In this document: in pieces, positions 8,862 to 17,390 of the stretch
How positions within the stretch are numbered: position 1 is the stretch's first letter
Layout of the letters: each line of letters opens with the position of its first letter
NCBI RefSeq assembly: GCF_016862675.1
Contig: NZ_BONK01000018.1
Span: 38,776-102,775 of the forward strand
Origin: Cellulomonas chitinilytica
GTDB lineage: Bacteria; Actinomycetota; Actinomycetes; Actinomycetales; Cellulomonadaceae
Direction: 5' to 3'
Length of the DNA stretch: 64,000 nt
Notes under the pieces: generated by a model
The model's input: the letters and a program-made list of their open reading frames with translations, nothing else
The model's database searches: none
Told to the model about the DNA's origin: nothing
Position numbers and translations under genes: made by a program

Positions 8862-8938
8862 ACTTCACCCAGTGATCTGCGCCACACTCTCCGCGAGTGG
8901 CAACGACGCCACGCAGTCCCGTCACTTGGGAGGCGTAC

Positions 8939-9292
8939 GTGACAGACACGTTCGAAAGTCCACGAGAGACCGACTACCAGCGAGTCCAGCGAAGCGACGA
9001 GTTCCAGGCCCTGCGGAGCCGGTTCCGTCGCTTCGTCTTCCCGATGACCGCCCTGTTCCTGGTGTGGTACTTCGTCTACGTCCTGCTGGCGGACTACGCG
9101 CACGACTTCATGTCGACGAAGGTGTGGGGCAACATCACCGTCGGCCTCCTGTTCGGCCTCGGGCAGTTCGTCTCGACCTTCGTCATCACGATGGTCTACG
9201 CCCGCTGGGCCAACAACCGGCAGGACCCGGTCGCCGAGCGGCTCCGCCGGCACATCGAGGACGGCGCGCTCGAGGGCGGTGAGGCCCTGTGA
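8939..9292 (+). CDS. DUF485 family membrane protein
   Basis: 117 residues with two membrane segments (about 34-58 and 70-92) and the family hallmark FRRFVFPMTALFLVWYFVYVLLADYA. DUF485 proteins almost always precede an acetate/monocarboxylate sodium symporter and are thought to support it. GTG at 8939 is chosen over GTG 8897 because GGGAGG lies five bases before it. Its stop overlaps the next start as GTGA (9289-9292), so the two are translationally coupled. Confidence 0.88.
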   Translation: MTDTFESPRETDYQRVQRSDEFQALRSRFRRFVFPMTALFLVWYFVYVLLADYAHDFMSTKVWGNITVGLLFGLGQFVSTFVITMVYARWANNRQDPVAERLRRHIEDGALEGGEAL

Positions 9293-10953
9293 GCGCCCTC
9301 GCCACCGCGGTCCGGGCCGCGACCGCGGAGACCGAGCAGATCGGCGAGCCGTGGGTCAACATCGCGATCTTCTCGGGCTTCGTGCTCGTGACGCTCGTGA
9401 TCGTGTTCCGGGCGTCGCGCAACAACAAGACGGCGGCCGACTACTACGCGGCGGGCCGGTCGTTCACCGGCCCGCAGAACGGCACCGCGATCGCCGGCGA
9501 CTACCTGTCGGCGGCGTCGTTCCTCGGCATCTGCGGCGCCATCGCGATCAACGGGTACGACGGCTTCCTGTACTCGATCGGGTTCCTCGTCGCGTGGCTC
9601 GTCGCGCTCCTGCTGGTCGCCGAGCTCCTGCGCAACACGGGCCGTTTCACGATGGCCGACGTGCTGTCGTTCCGGCTCAAGGAGCGCCCCGTCCGGATGG
9701 CCGCCGCCCTGGCGACCCTCACGGTCGTGTTCTTCTACCTGCTCGCCCAGATGGCCGGCGCCGGCGGGCTCGTCGCCCTGCTGCTCGGCGTGACCGGGAC
9801 CCAGGCGCAGGGCCTCGTGATCGCGGTCGTCGGCGCGCTGATGATCCTGTACGTCCTCATCGGCGGCATGAAGGGGACGACGTGGGTCCAGATCATCAAG
9901 GCGGTCCTGCTGATCCTCGGCGCGGCCGTCATGACGCTCTGGGTGCTGTCGAAGTACGGGTTCAACTTCTCCGACCTCCTCCAGGGCGCCGTCGACGCCG
10001 CGGGTGAGGGCGGCGAGGCGCTGCTCGGCCCCGGCAAGCAGTACGGCGCGACCTCGATGAGCCAGCTCAACTTCCTGTCCCTGGCGCTCGCCCTCGTGCT
10101 CGGCACCGCGGGACTCCCGCACGTGCTGATGCGCTTCTACACGGTGCCGTCGGCGAAGGAGGCGCGCCGGTCGGTCGTCTGGGCCATCTGGCTCATCGGG
10201 ATCTTCTACCTGTTCACGCTCGTGCTCGGCTACGGCGCGGGTGCCCTGGTCGGGCCGGAGAAGATCGCGGCGGCCCCCGGCGGCGTCAACTCGGCGGCGC
10301 CGCTGCTCGCCTACGAGCTCGGCGGCACGATCCTGCTCGGCATCATCTCGGCGGTCGCGTTCGCGACGATCCTCGCCGTGGTGGCCGGGCTGACGATCAC
10401 CGCCGCGACGTCGTTCGCGCACGACATCTACGCGAACGTCATCAAGCGCGGTGAGGTCAAGCCCGACGGCGAGGTGCGCGTCGCCCGGATCACGGTCGTC
10501 GCGATCGGCATCCTCGCGATCATCGGCGGCGTGTTCGCGAACGGCCAGAACGTCGCGTTCCTCGTGGCCCTCGCGTTCGCGGTGGCGGCGAGCGCGAACC
10601 TGCCGACGATCCTCTACTCGCTGTTCTGGAAGAGGTTCAACACGTCGGGCGCCCTGTGGAGCATGTACGGCGGGCTCATCTCCTGCCTGGTGCTCATCAC
10701 GTTCTCACCGGTCGTGTCGGGCAAGGTCGACCCGAAGACGGGGGCGAGCCTGTCGATGATCAAGGACACGAGCGTCGACTTCCACCTGATCCCGCTCGAG
10801 AACCCGGGCCTCATCACGATCCCGCTCGCGTTCCTGCTCGGGATCCTCGGGACGTACCTGAGCAAGGAGAAGCCGCACCCGGAGAAGTTCGCGGAGATGG
10901 AGGTGCGGTCGCTGACCGGCGCGGGCGCCGAGAAGGCCGTCGTCCACAGCTGA
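9289..10953 (+). CDS. Sodium:solute symporter, acetate/monocarboxylate type (ActP/MctC-like)
   Basis: 554 residues, about 13 membrane segments. SSS-family features include DYYAAGRSFTGPQNGTAIAGDYLSAASFLG (residues about 47-76), GGMKGTTWVQIIKA and GLPHVLMRFYTVPSAKEARRS. The pairing with an upstream DUF485 gene and overall sequence fit ActP of E. coli and MctC of corynebacteria, which take up acetate, propionate or pyruvate with sodium or protons. Exact substrate not determined. A strong hairpin follows at 10962, ending the unit. Confidence 0.88.
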   Translation: MSALATAVRAATAETEQIGEPWVNIAIFSGFVLVTLVIVFRASRNNKTAADYYAAGRSFTGPQNGTAIAGDYLSAASFLGICGAIAINGYDGFLYSIGFLVAWLVALLLVAELLRNTGRFTMADVLSFRLKERPVRMAAALATLTVVFFYLLAQMAGAGGLVALLLGVTGTQAQGLVIAVVGALMILYVLIGGMKGTTWVQIIKAVLLILGAAVMTLWVLSKYGFNFSDLLQGAVDAAGEGGEALLGPGKQYGATSMSQLNFLSLALALVLGTAGLPHVLMRFYTVPSAKEARRSVVWAIWLIGIFYLFTLVLGYGAGALVGPEKIAAAPGGVNSAAPLLAYELGGTILLGIISAVAFATILAVVAGLTITAATSFAHDIYANVIKRGEVKPDGEVRVARITVVAIGILAIIGGVFANGQNVAFLVALAFAVAASANLPTILYSLFWKRFNTSGALWSMYGGLISCLVLITFSPVVSGKVDPKTGASLSMIKDTSVDFHLIPLENPGLITIPLAFLLGILGTYLSKEKPHPEKFAEMEVRSLTGAGAEKAVVHS

Positions 10954-10961
10954 TCGAACGA

Positions 10962-11009
10962 GCAGGGCGGTTCGGCCGGCGGGGTTCCCCGGCGGCCGAG
11001 CCGCCCTGC
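10962..11009. terminator. Bidirectional hairpin terminator
   Basis: Arms of 17 bases (GCAGGGCGGTTCGGCCG and its complement with one G-T pair) around a GC-rich loop, between the convergent symporter and methyltransferase genes. It is not followed by a T run, as is usual in high-GC actinomycetes. Confidence 0.7.
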
Positions 11010-11021
11010 GGCGTGCCGCGG

Positions 11022-11849
11022 TCAGGCGCGGTGCGTCACGAAGATCGCCGTCCCGGGGATCAGTGCGCCCCGCACGGGGCTCCAGCCTCCCCACGTCCGC
11101 TCGTGCCCCTCGGGCCACTCCGGCTCGACGACGCGGTCGATGACGAACCCCGCGCCGACGAGGTCGGCCACGTGGTCCCCGATGGTCCGGTGGTACTCGG
11201 CGTACCGGACGCGGCCGGACGTCCCGAGCTCCACGTACGGCCGCCTGTCGAAGTAGGAGCGGGTCGCCGTCAGGCCGTGCTCGGACGGGTCGTCGGGGAA
11301 CGCCCAGCGCACCGGGTGGGTCACGGACAGGACCCAGCGCCCGCCCGGGCGCAGCACCCGCGCGACCTCGGTGTGGACGCGGTCCGCGTCGGGCACGAAG
11401 GGGATCGCGCCGAAGGCGGTGAACGCGACGTCGAACGACGCGTCGGCGAACGGCAGGGCCCGGGCGTCGGCCAGCACCAGGGGCGTCCTGGCGCCGGTCT
11501 GCTCGTCGTAGCGGCGGCCGGCCAGCAGCATGCCGGCCGACACGTCGGTCGCGACGACGTCGACGCCCTGCCCGACGAGCCACCGGGAGCACTGCGCCGC
11601 GCCGGCGCCGATCTCGAGGACCCGCGCTCCGGCGAGGTCCCCGAGCAGGTGGGCGTCGGCCTCCCGCACGCCTTCCGGGCACCAGCAGAAGTCGTCGGGT
11701 CCCAGGAACGTGCCGTGCTCGTCGAGGTACTCCTCGGCGTTCGCGTCCCACCAGCCACGACCGGCGCTGCCGCCCTCGGCGGGTGGGACGTCGAGGTAGC
11801 CGGCCTCGGCGAGCGGGTCGTCGTCGGGTGCGGGCGCGTCGGGTGCCAT
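11022..11849 (-). CDS. Class I SAM-dependent methyltransferase
   Basis: 275 residues. Methyltransferase motif I VLEIGAGAAQCSRWL near residues 79-93, VVATDVSAGML for motif II, and an LRPGGRWVLSVTHP motif after the central strands. The N-terminal WWDANAEEYLDEHG stretch and WCPEG are typical of actinobacterial class I methyltransferases of unassigned substrate. ATG at 11849 follows GAGACT by six bases. The open frame upstream belongs to the antisense of pfkA. Divergent from pfkA with 129 bases between. Confidence 0.85.
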   Translation of the reverse strand: MAPDAPAPDDDPLAEAGYLDVPPAEGGSAGRGWWDANAEEYLDEHGTFLGPDDFCWCPEGVREADAHLLGDLAGARVLEIGAGAAQCSRWLVGQGVDVVATDVSAGMLLAGRRYDEQTGARTPLVLADARALPFADASFDVAFTAFGAIPFVPDADRVHTEVARVLRPGGRWVLSVTHPVRWAFPDDPSEHGLTATRSYFDRRPYVELGTSGRVRYAEYHRTIGDHVADLVGAGFVIDRVVEPEWPEGHERTWGGWSPVRGALIPGTAIFVTHRA

Positions 11850-11855
11850 GCACCC

Positions 11856-11861
11856 AGTCTC
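11856..11861 (-). promoter_or_regulatory. -10-like box of methyltransferase gene
   Basis: GAGACT, six bases before the ATG on the minus strand, no Shine-Dalgarno; fits the nANNNT leaderless pattern seen repeatedly in this window. Confidence 0.35.
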
Positions 11862-11978
11862 GCGCCTGACCTGGGACGGAAGGCATGGGATGCTGACGAG
11901 CGGCGTGGATACGCTTGGCCGGACGGCAGCCCGACGACGCGCTCCGACCAGGTCCCCAGACGACGAAGGAGTGCAAGC

Positions 11979-13004
11979 GTGCGAGTCGGACTGCTCACCG
12001 GTGGCGGCGACGTGCCGGGCCTCAACGCGGCGATCCGTGCGGTCGTCAAGCGCGGCGAGGGCGAGTACGGGCACTCGATCATCGGGTTCCGCAACGGGTG
12101 GCGCGGCGTCGTCGACGGCGCCTCCGAGCCGATGACCCGGCAGCACATCCGCAACGTCCTGCCCGTCGGCGGGACGCTGCTCGGCACGGCGCGGTACCAC
12201 CCCCACAAGTCCGACGGCGGGCTCGACGCGGTGATGGCGACGCTCGAGGCGGAGCGCATCGAGGCCCTCATCTGCATCGGCGGCGACGGCACGCTGCACG
12301 CCGCCAGCAAGGTCGCGGAGGCCGGGATCCGGATCGTCGCGATCCCGAAGACGATCGACAACGACGTGTGGGGCACCGACCAGTCGATCGGCTTCGACAC
12401 GGCGGTCACCATCGCGACCGAGGCCATCGACCGGATCCACACCACGGCGGAGAGCCACAACCGCGTGATGATCGTCGAGGTCATGGGCCGGCACGCCGGG
12501 TGGATCGCGGCGACCGCGGGGATCGCCGGCGGTGCCGAGCTGGTGCTCACCCCGGAGGAGCCCTTCGACATCGACCGCATCGAGCGCTTCCTCAAGCACC
12601 GGCACCGCGCGCACGCGAGCTTCTCCATCGTCGTCGTGGCCGAGGGCGCGGTGCCGGCCGAGGGGACCGCGATGCACTACGAGACGCAGGTCGGGAAGTT
12701 CGGCGAGATCGTCGCCGGCGCGATCGGCGAGCGGCTCAAGGCCGAGATCGAGCAGCGCACGGGCTTCGACACCCGGGTGACCGTGCTCGGCCATGTGCAG
12801 CGCGGCGGCACCCCCACGCCGACCGACCGGATCCTGGGGTCGCGGTTCGGTGTCGCGGCGATCGACGCGGTCGCCCGCGGCGAGTCGAACGTGATGACCG
12901 CGCTGCGCGGCGAGCGCGTGGAGCTCGTCCCGCTGTCGGAGATCGCCGGGAAGGTCAAGCACGTGCCCGACGACCTGCTCGCGGTCGCGCGGGCCCTGGC
13001 CTGA
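11979..13004 (+). CDS. pfkA: 6-phosphofructokinase (ATP-type by residue 104)
   Basis: 341 residues, usual size for group III actinobacterial PfkA. Phosphorylates fructose 6-phosphate to the bisphosphate. GGDG falls at residues 101-104 and PKTIDND has its Lys at exactly 124. Gly104 is the ATP-type residue, while Lys124 is the residue also found in pyrophosphate-dependent enzymes; the G104/K124 pair is known from Streptomyces ATP-dependent PFK. Other sites seen: MGRHAGWIAATAGIAGGA and LGHVQRGGTPTPTDR. GTG start has AAGGAG seven bases upstream. Probably ATP-dependent, but phosphoryl donor should be treated as inferred. Confidence 0.94.
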   Translation: MRVGLLTGGGDVPGLNAAIRAVVKRGEGEYGHSIIGFRNGWRGVVDGASEPMTRQHIRNVLPVGGTLLGTARYHPHKSDGGLDAVMATLEAERIEALICIGGDGTLHAASKVAEAGIRIVAIPKTIDNDVWGTDQSIGFDTAVTIATEAIDRIHTTAESHNRVMIVEVMGRHAGWIAATAGIAGGAELVLTPEEPFDIDRIERFLKHRHRAHASFSIVVVAEGAVPAEGTAMHYETQVGKFGEIVAGAIGERLKAEIEQRTGFDTRVTVLGHVQRGGTPTPTDRILGSRFGVAAIDAVARGESNVMTALRGERVELVPLSEIAGKVKHVPDDLLAVARALA

Positions 13005-13044
13005 TCCGTCGTCCTCCCCGGGGCCAGGATGCGGCTGGACCGCT

Positions 13045-13074
13045 TTGACCGCCCCGAGGTCACCCAGATAGGGT
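13045..13074 (+). promoter_or_regulatory. rpsA promoter (-35 TTGACC, -10 TAGGGT)
   Basis: TTGACC at 13045-13050 and TAGGGT at 13069-13074 with an 18-base spacer, about 130 bases before rpsA. Implies a 5' leader of roughly 130 bases. Confidence 0.55.
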
Positions 13075-13212
13075 AGACGGCGGTGCCGCGCGCCTTCCCC
13101 CAGTTCATCCGGTACGGATGGGCGGGAGGGTCTGGACTCGTCCAGAGGCGCATCCTGCGGCCCCGAACCCTGTCCGCACAACTTCCATGTCCGCAACGGA
13201 GCCCATCCCTAC

Positions 13213-14697
13213 ATGAGCATCTCCACCCCCGCGAAGCCCGCAACCCCGCAGGTCGCGGTCAACGACATCGGCTCGGCCGAGGACTTCCTCGCCGCGATCG
13301 ACGCCACCATCAAGTACTTCAACGATGGCGACATCGTCGAGGGCACCATCGTCAAGGTCGACCGCGACGAGGTCCTGCTCGACATCGGTTACAAGACCGA
13401 GGGCGTCATCCCCTCCCGTGAGCTGTCCATCAAGCACGACGTGGACCCCGGTGAGGTCGTCAAGGTCGGCGACGAGGTCGAGGCCCTCGTCCTCCAGAAG
13501 GAGGACAAGGAAGGCCGGCTGATCCTGTCCAAGAAGCGTGCGCAGTACGAGCGCGCGTGGGGCACGATCGAGAAGATCAAGGAGGAGGACGGCGTCGTCA
13601 CCGGCACCGTCATCGAGGTCGTCAAGGGCGGCCTCATCCTCGACATCGGTCTGCGCGGCTTCCTGCCCGCCTCGCTCGTCGAGATGCGTCGTGTCCGCGA
13701 CCTCCAGCCGTACGTCGGCAAGGAGATCGAGGCCAAGATCATCGAGCTCGACAAGAACCGCAACAACGTGGTCCTGTCGCGCCGTGCCTGGCTCGAGCAG
13801 ACGCAGTCCGAGGTGCGCTCCACCTTCCTGCAGACGCTGCAGAAGGGCCAGGTCCGCCCCGGTGTCGTGTCCTCGATCGTCAACTTCGGTGCGTTCGTGG
13901 ACCTGGGCGGCGTGGACGGGCTCGTGCACGTCTCCGAGCTGTCCTGGAAGCACATCGACCACCCGTCCGAGGTCGTCGAGGTCGGCCAGGAGGTCACCGT
14001 CGAGGTGCTCGACGTCGACTTCGACCGCGAGCGTGTCTCCCTGTCGCTGAAGGCGACGCAGGAGGACCCGTGGCAGGCGTTCGCCCGCACGCACGCCATC
14101 GGCCAGGTCGTCCCGGGCAAGGTCACCAAGCTGGTTCCGTTCGGTGCGTTCGTGCGCGTCGAGGACGGCATCGAGGGCCTCGTGCACATCTCGGAGCTGG
14201 CCGTGCGCCACGTCGAGATCCCGGAGCAGGTCGTCCAGGTCGGCGACGACGTCTTCGTCAAGGTCATCGACATCGACCTGGAGCGTCGCCGCATCTCGCT
14301 GTCGCTCAAGCAGGCGAACGAGGGCTTCGACCCGGCCAGCGAGGACTTCGACCCCGCGCTGTACGGCATGGCGGCGGAGTACGACGAGGCCGGCAACTAC
14401 AAGTACCCCGAGGGCTTCGACCCGGCCACGAACGAGTGGCTGGAGGGCTTCGAGGCTCAGCGCGAGGTGTGGGAGGCGCAGTACGCGCAGGCCCACGAGC
14501 GCTGGGAGGCCCACCGCAAGCAGGTCGCCGACGCCGCGAAGGCGGACGCCGAGGCCGCGAGCGGTGCCGAGGCCGGCGCGAGCAGCAGCAGCGCTGCCGT
14601 TCCGTCGACGTACTCGTCCTCGACCGAGGAGGCCACCGGCACCCTCGCGTCCGACGAGGCGCTCGCCGCTCTGCGCGAGAAGCTCACGGGCAACTGA
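13213..14697 (+). CDS. rpsA: 30S ribosomal protein S1
   Basis: 494 residues. Four S1 RNA-binding repeats at about 36-105, 121-187, 207-276 and 292-362, each with the VxGxVxxVxxFGAFVxL-type core; actinobacterial S1 has four instead of the six in E. coli. Binds mRNA on the small subunit to help initiation. The C-terminal 130 residues are a low-complexity tail rich in Glu, Ala and Ser (repeated YDEAGNY/YPEGFDPATNEW then Ser run). Stand-alone gene with its own promoter and a terminator right after it. Confidence 0.96.
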   Translation: MSISTPAKPATPQVAVNDIGSAEDFLAAIDATIKYFNDGDIVEGTIVKVDRDEVLLDIGYKTEGVIPSRELSIKHDVDPGEVVKVGDEVEALVLQKEDKEGRLILSKKRAQYERAWGTIEKIKEEDGVVTGTVIEVVKGGLILDIGLRGFLPASLVEMRRVRDLQPYVGKEIEAKIIELDKNRNNVVLSRRAWLEQTQSEVRSTFLQTLQKGQVRPGVVSSIVNFGAFVDLGGVDGLVHVSELSWKHIDHPSEVVEVGQEVTVEVLDVDFDRERVSLSLKATQEDPWQAFARTHAIGQVVPGKVTKLVPFGAFVRVEDGIEGLVHISELAVRHVEIPEQVVQVGDDVFVKVIDIDLERRRISLSLKQANEGFDPASEDFDPALYGMAAEYDEAGNYKYPEGFDPATNEWLEGFEAQREVWEAQYAQAHERWEAHRKQVADAAKADAEAASGAEAGASSSSAAVPSTYSSSTEEATGTLASDEALAALREKLTGN

Positions 14698-14728
14698 TCG
14701 CACCCGGGCGTACGCCCGGGAGGCATCA

Positions 14729-14764
14729 CGACGGGCCGGTCACCTTCGGGTGGCCGGCCCGTCG
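14729..14764 (+). terminator. rpsA terminator hairpin
   Basis: Stem of 16 bases (CGACGGGCCGGTCACC with one G-T pair) closed by a TTCG tetraloop, 32 bases after the rpsA stop. A smaller perfect palindrome CCCGGGCGTACGCCCGGG precedes it at 14703-14720. Confidence 0.75.
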
Positions 14765-14844
14765 GCGTCCCACAGTCGTGCCGGTAGCGGCTGGGCAACC
14801 CCGACCGGCAGCAGGCCGGGCCGTGCGGTCGGGGGAGAACGCCG

Positions 14845-14886
14845 ACGGCCGGCCTCCTCCTGCGTGCGCGGGAGGGGGCCGGCCGT
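14845..14886 (-). terminator. Hairpin after the family 3 glycosidase gene
   Basis: Arms ACGGCCGGCC and GGCCGGCCGT with additional C/G-rich pairing inside; placed just beyond the leftward glycosidase stop at 14905. Confidence 0.5.
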
Positions 14887-14904
14887 GGTCGTCAGGCGGG
14901 CTCG

Positions 14905-17154
14905 TCAGGCCTTGACGGTGAAGTCCCCCCGCAGGAGGGCCTCGTCGCGGGACGACGGACCGACGAGGAGCGCGAAGGCGCCGGGCTCGACGACGCGGCG
15001 TCCCCGCGCGTCGACGATCGTGCAGTCCGCGACGGCGAGCTCGAGGTCGACGGTGGCGGTCTCGCCTGCGGCGAGGTCCACCTGCTGGTAGCCCTTGAGC
15101 TCCTTCGCGGCCCACGTCGCCGACGTGACGAGGTCGTGCACGTACAGCTGCACGGTCTCGCGGGCCGGCCGGTCGCCGGTGTTGCGGAGGGTGACCTGGG
15201 CGCGAACCGTGCCGTCGAGGCCGAGCACGGGCGTGAGCACGCGGAGGTCCTCGTACGAGACGGTCGTGTAGCTCAGGCCCTCACCGAACGCGAACGGGAC
15301 CCGCTGCGTGAGGTCGGCGTACCGGTCACCGTGCTGCCCGGGGATCTGGTTGTAGTACGTGGGCTGCTGGCCGGCGTGCGCGGCGAACGAGATCGGCAGA
15401 CGGCCGGACGGCTCGATGCGGCCGAGGACGAGCTCGGCGACGGCCTGCCCGCCGCGCATGCCGGGGTTGGCGGCCCACACGATCGCGGCGGCACCGAGCG
15501 CGGACGCCGGCAGGACGAGCGGCTTGGACGCGACGACGACGACAGTCATGGGTGTCCCGGTCGCGGCGAGCGCGTCGAGCAGCGCCGCCTGCCCGCCGAC
15601 GAGCTCGAGCGTCGCGGTGGACCGGCCCTCGCCGACGAGCTCGATGCGGTCGCCGACGACGGCGACGACGTGGTCGGCGGCGCGCGCCGCGGAGACGGCC
15701 TCGGCGATGAGCGCGTCGTCCGCGGGCGAGGGGACGACGACCTGCGGGCGCGGCTGGCCGTCCGGGAAGAACTCGCCCTCGGGGTCGGGTGCGAGGGTGA
15801 GGATGTCGGCGCCGCGGGCGTGCGTCACGGTCCAGCCGTCGGGCACCTGCTCGCGGAAGCCGTCGAGGACGGTGGTGATCATCTCCCGCGGGTGCCCGTC
15901 GGGCAGCCAGTCGGCCTGGCCCGAGTTGCCGGCCCAGTCGCCGAGCAGGGTCTCCGGGTCGTCGGCGTTGGGGCCGACGACGGCGACCGTGCGCGGACGG
16001 GCCGGCGTGGTGTCGTCGAGCGGGAGGGTGCCGTCGTTCGTGAGCAGGACGAGGGAGCGCCGGGCGACCTCGAGGTTCAGGGCGGCGTGCGCGTCGGCCG
16101 CGATGACCTCGGCCTGGCGGGCGGCGTCGGGCCGGCGCGGGTCCTCGAACAGCCCGAGCTCGAACTTCAGCGTGAGGATCCGCGCGACGGCGGCGTCGAG
16201 GGCGGTCTCGTCGAGGAGCCCCTGCGCGACGGCGTCCTGCGCGCCCTGGAAGAACTGGGGCGTCGTCATGACCATGTCGTTCCCGGCGCGGACGGCGGCG
16301 GCCGCGGCGTGGGCGTGGTCGGGCTGGATGTGCTGCTCCCAGACCATGCGGCCGACGTTGTCCCAGTCGGTGACGAGGGTGCCGGTGTAGCCCCACTCGC
16401 CGCGCAGGACGTCGGTGAGGAGCCACTCGTTGATCGTGATGGGCACGCCGTCGGTCGACTGGTAGCCGAGCATGAACGTCCGGCACCCCTCGCGGGCGAC
16501 GCGCTCGAACGGGGGGAGGAACCAGGAGCGCAGCTTGCGGTGGCTGATGTCGGCCTCGCTCGCGTCGCGGCCGCCCTGCGTCTCGGAGTACCCGGCGAAG
16601 TGCTTGGCGGTCGCGAGGACGGCCGTGTGGTCGTCGAGCCCGTCGCCCTGGTAGCCGCGCACCATCGCGGACGCGAGCTCGCCGATGAGGTGGGGGTCCT
16701 CCCCGAACGTCTCGTCGACGCGGCCCCAGCGCAGGTCCCGGGTGATGCACAGGACGGGGGAGAAGGTCCAGTGGATGCCGGTCGCGGCGACCTCGACGGC
16801 GGTCACCCGGGCGACCTGCTCGACGAGGGCGGAGTCCCAGGTGGCGGCCATGCCGAGCTGCGTCGGGAAGATGGTGGCGCCCTCCCAGAAGGAGTGCCCG
16901 TGGATGCAGTCCTCCGCGACGAGCAGGGGGATGCGCAGGCGGGTGTGCTCGGTGGCGTCGTGCGCCTGCAGGACCCGCTCCGGGGACGCGTGCAGGATCG
17001 AGCCGACGTGGACGTCCTCGATGAGGTGCTGGACGCCCTCGCGCGCGTCGAGCTGCAGCATCTGGCCGACCTTCTCGGCGAGGGTCATGCGTGCGAGGAG
17101 GTCGGCGACGCGCTCCGCGACGGGCAGCCTCGGGTCGAGGTAGGGCAGGGTCAC
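14905..17154 (-). CDS. Glycoside hydrolase family 3, beta-glucosidase/beta-xylosidase type, intracellular
   Basis: 749 residues. GH3 N-terminal barrel (residues about 15-330) with DLRWGRVDETFGEDP, KHFAGYS at 184-190 and the catalytic nucleophile Asp in LVTDWDNV at about D263; alpha/beta C-domain about 370-600; fibronectin-III-like domain from about 650. Cleaves non-reducing terminal beta-linked sugars from oligosaccharides. There is no signal peptide, so it acts in the cytoplasm on imported sugars. GTG start has AGAGGA eight bases upstream. BglX is the nearest well-known relative by layout. Monocistronic and flanked upstream by two palindromes that may be regulator sites. Confidence 0.9.
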   Translation of the reverse strand: MTLPYLDPRLPVAERVADLLARMTLAEKVGQMLQLDAREGVQHLIEDVHVGSILHASPERVLQAHDATEHTRLRIPLLVAEDCIHGHSFWEGATIFPTQLGMAATWDSALVEQVARVTAVEVAATGIHWTFSPVLCITRDLRWGRVDETFGEDPHLIGELASAMVRGYQGDGLDDHTAVLATAKHFAGYSETQGGRDASEADISHRKLRSWFLPPFERVAREGCRTFMLGYQSTDGVPITINEWLLTDVLRGEWGYTGTLVTDWDNVGRMVWEQHIQPDHAHAAAAAVRAGNDMVMTTPQFFQGAQDAVAQGLLDETALDAAVARILTLKFELGLFEDPRRPDAARQAEVIAADAHAALNLEVARRSLVLLTNDGTLPLDDTTPARPRTVAVVGPNADDPETLLGDWAGNSGQADWLPDGHPREMITTVLDGFREQVPDGWTVTHARGADILTLAPDPEGEFFPDGQPRPQVVVPSPADDALIAEAVSAARAADHVVAVVGDRIELVGEGRSTATLELVGGQAALLDALAATGTPMTVVVVASKPLVLPASALGAAAIVWAANPGMRGGQAVAELVLGRIEPSGRLPISFAAHAGQQPTYYNQIPGQHGDRYADLTQRVPFAFGEGLSYTTVSYEDLRVLTPVLGLDGTVRAQVTLRNTGDRPARETVQLYVHDLVTSATWAAKELKGYQQVDLAAGETATVDLELAVADCTIVDARGRRVVEPGAFALLVGPSSRDEALLRGDFTVKA

Positions 17155-17212
17155 GTGCGGTTCCTCTCGCGGCGGCGGCGACGTCGGGGCGTATCGGGGG
17201 CGGTATCGGGTG

Positions 17213-17224
17213 CGAATCGATTCG
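17213..17224. promoter_or_regulatory. LacI-family operator-like palindrome
   Basis: CGAATCGATTCG, a perfect 12-base palindrome with central CG, matching the AAnCGnTT core of LacI-family operators; 59-70 bases before the glycosidase start. No LacI-family gene is in the window. Confidence 0.45.
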
Positions 17225-17273
17225 AGCCGGCGGGCACGCGACGCGGTGGTGCCTCCTGGAGAGGGTAGCGCAG

Positions 17274-17295
17274 ACTTACTGACTGGTCAGTAAGT
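17274..17295. promoter_or_regulatory. Perfect TetR-type inverted repeat
   Basis: Ten-base arms ACTTACTGAC and GTCAGTAAGT separated by TG. Typical of TetR-family operators. Lies between the glycosidase (leftward) and a VOC gene (rightward); no TetR gene is nearby, so the regulator is unknown. Confidence 0.6.
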
Positions 17296-17390
17296 CGATC
17301 GTCCGTCCCGCCGCGTGCCCGGTCCCAGCGTCCTCTCCGGTGGCGCCCTCGCGCAGCCCGGTCCACGTTGGGCGACAGGAGGTGACCAGG

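Noticed and set aside
6055..8949. 964-codon open frame antisense to polA
   Set aside because: Shadow of a high-GC gene: Arg/His/Val-rich, low complexity, no domains, entirely opposite a conserved polA.
15136..17268. 710-codon frame antisense to the glycosidase
   Set aside because: GH3 active-site residues are intact on the minus strand; the plus frame has antisense composition.
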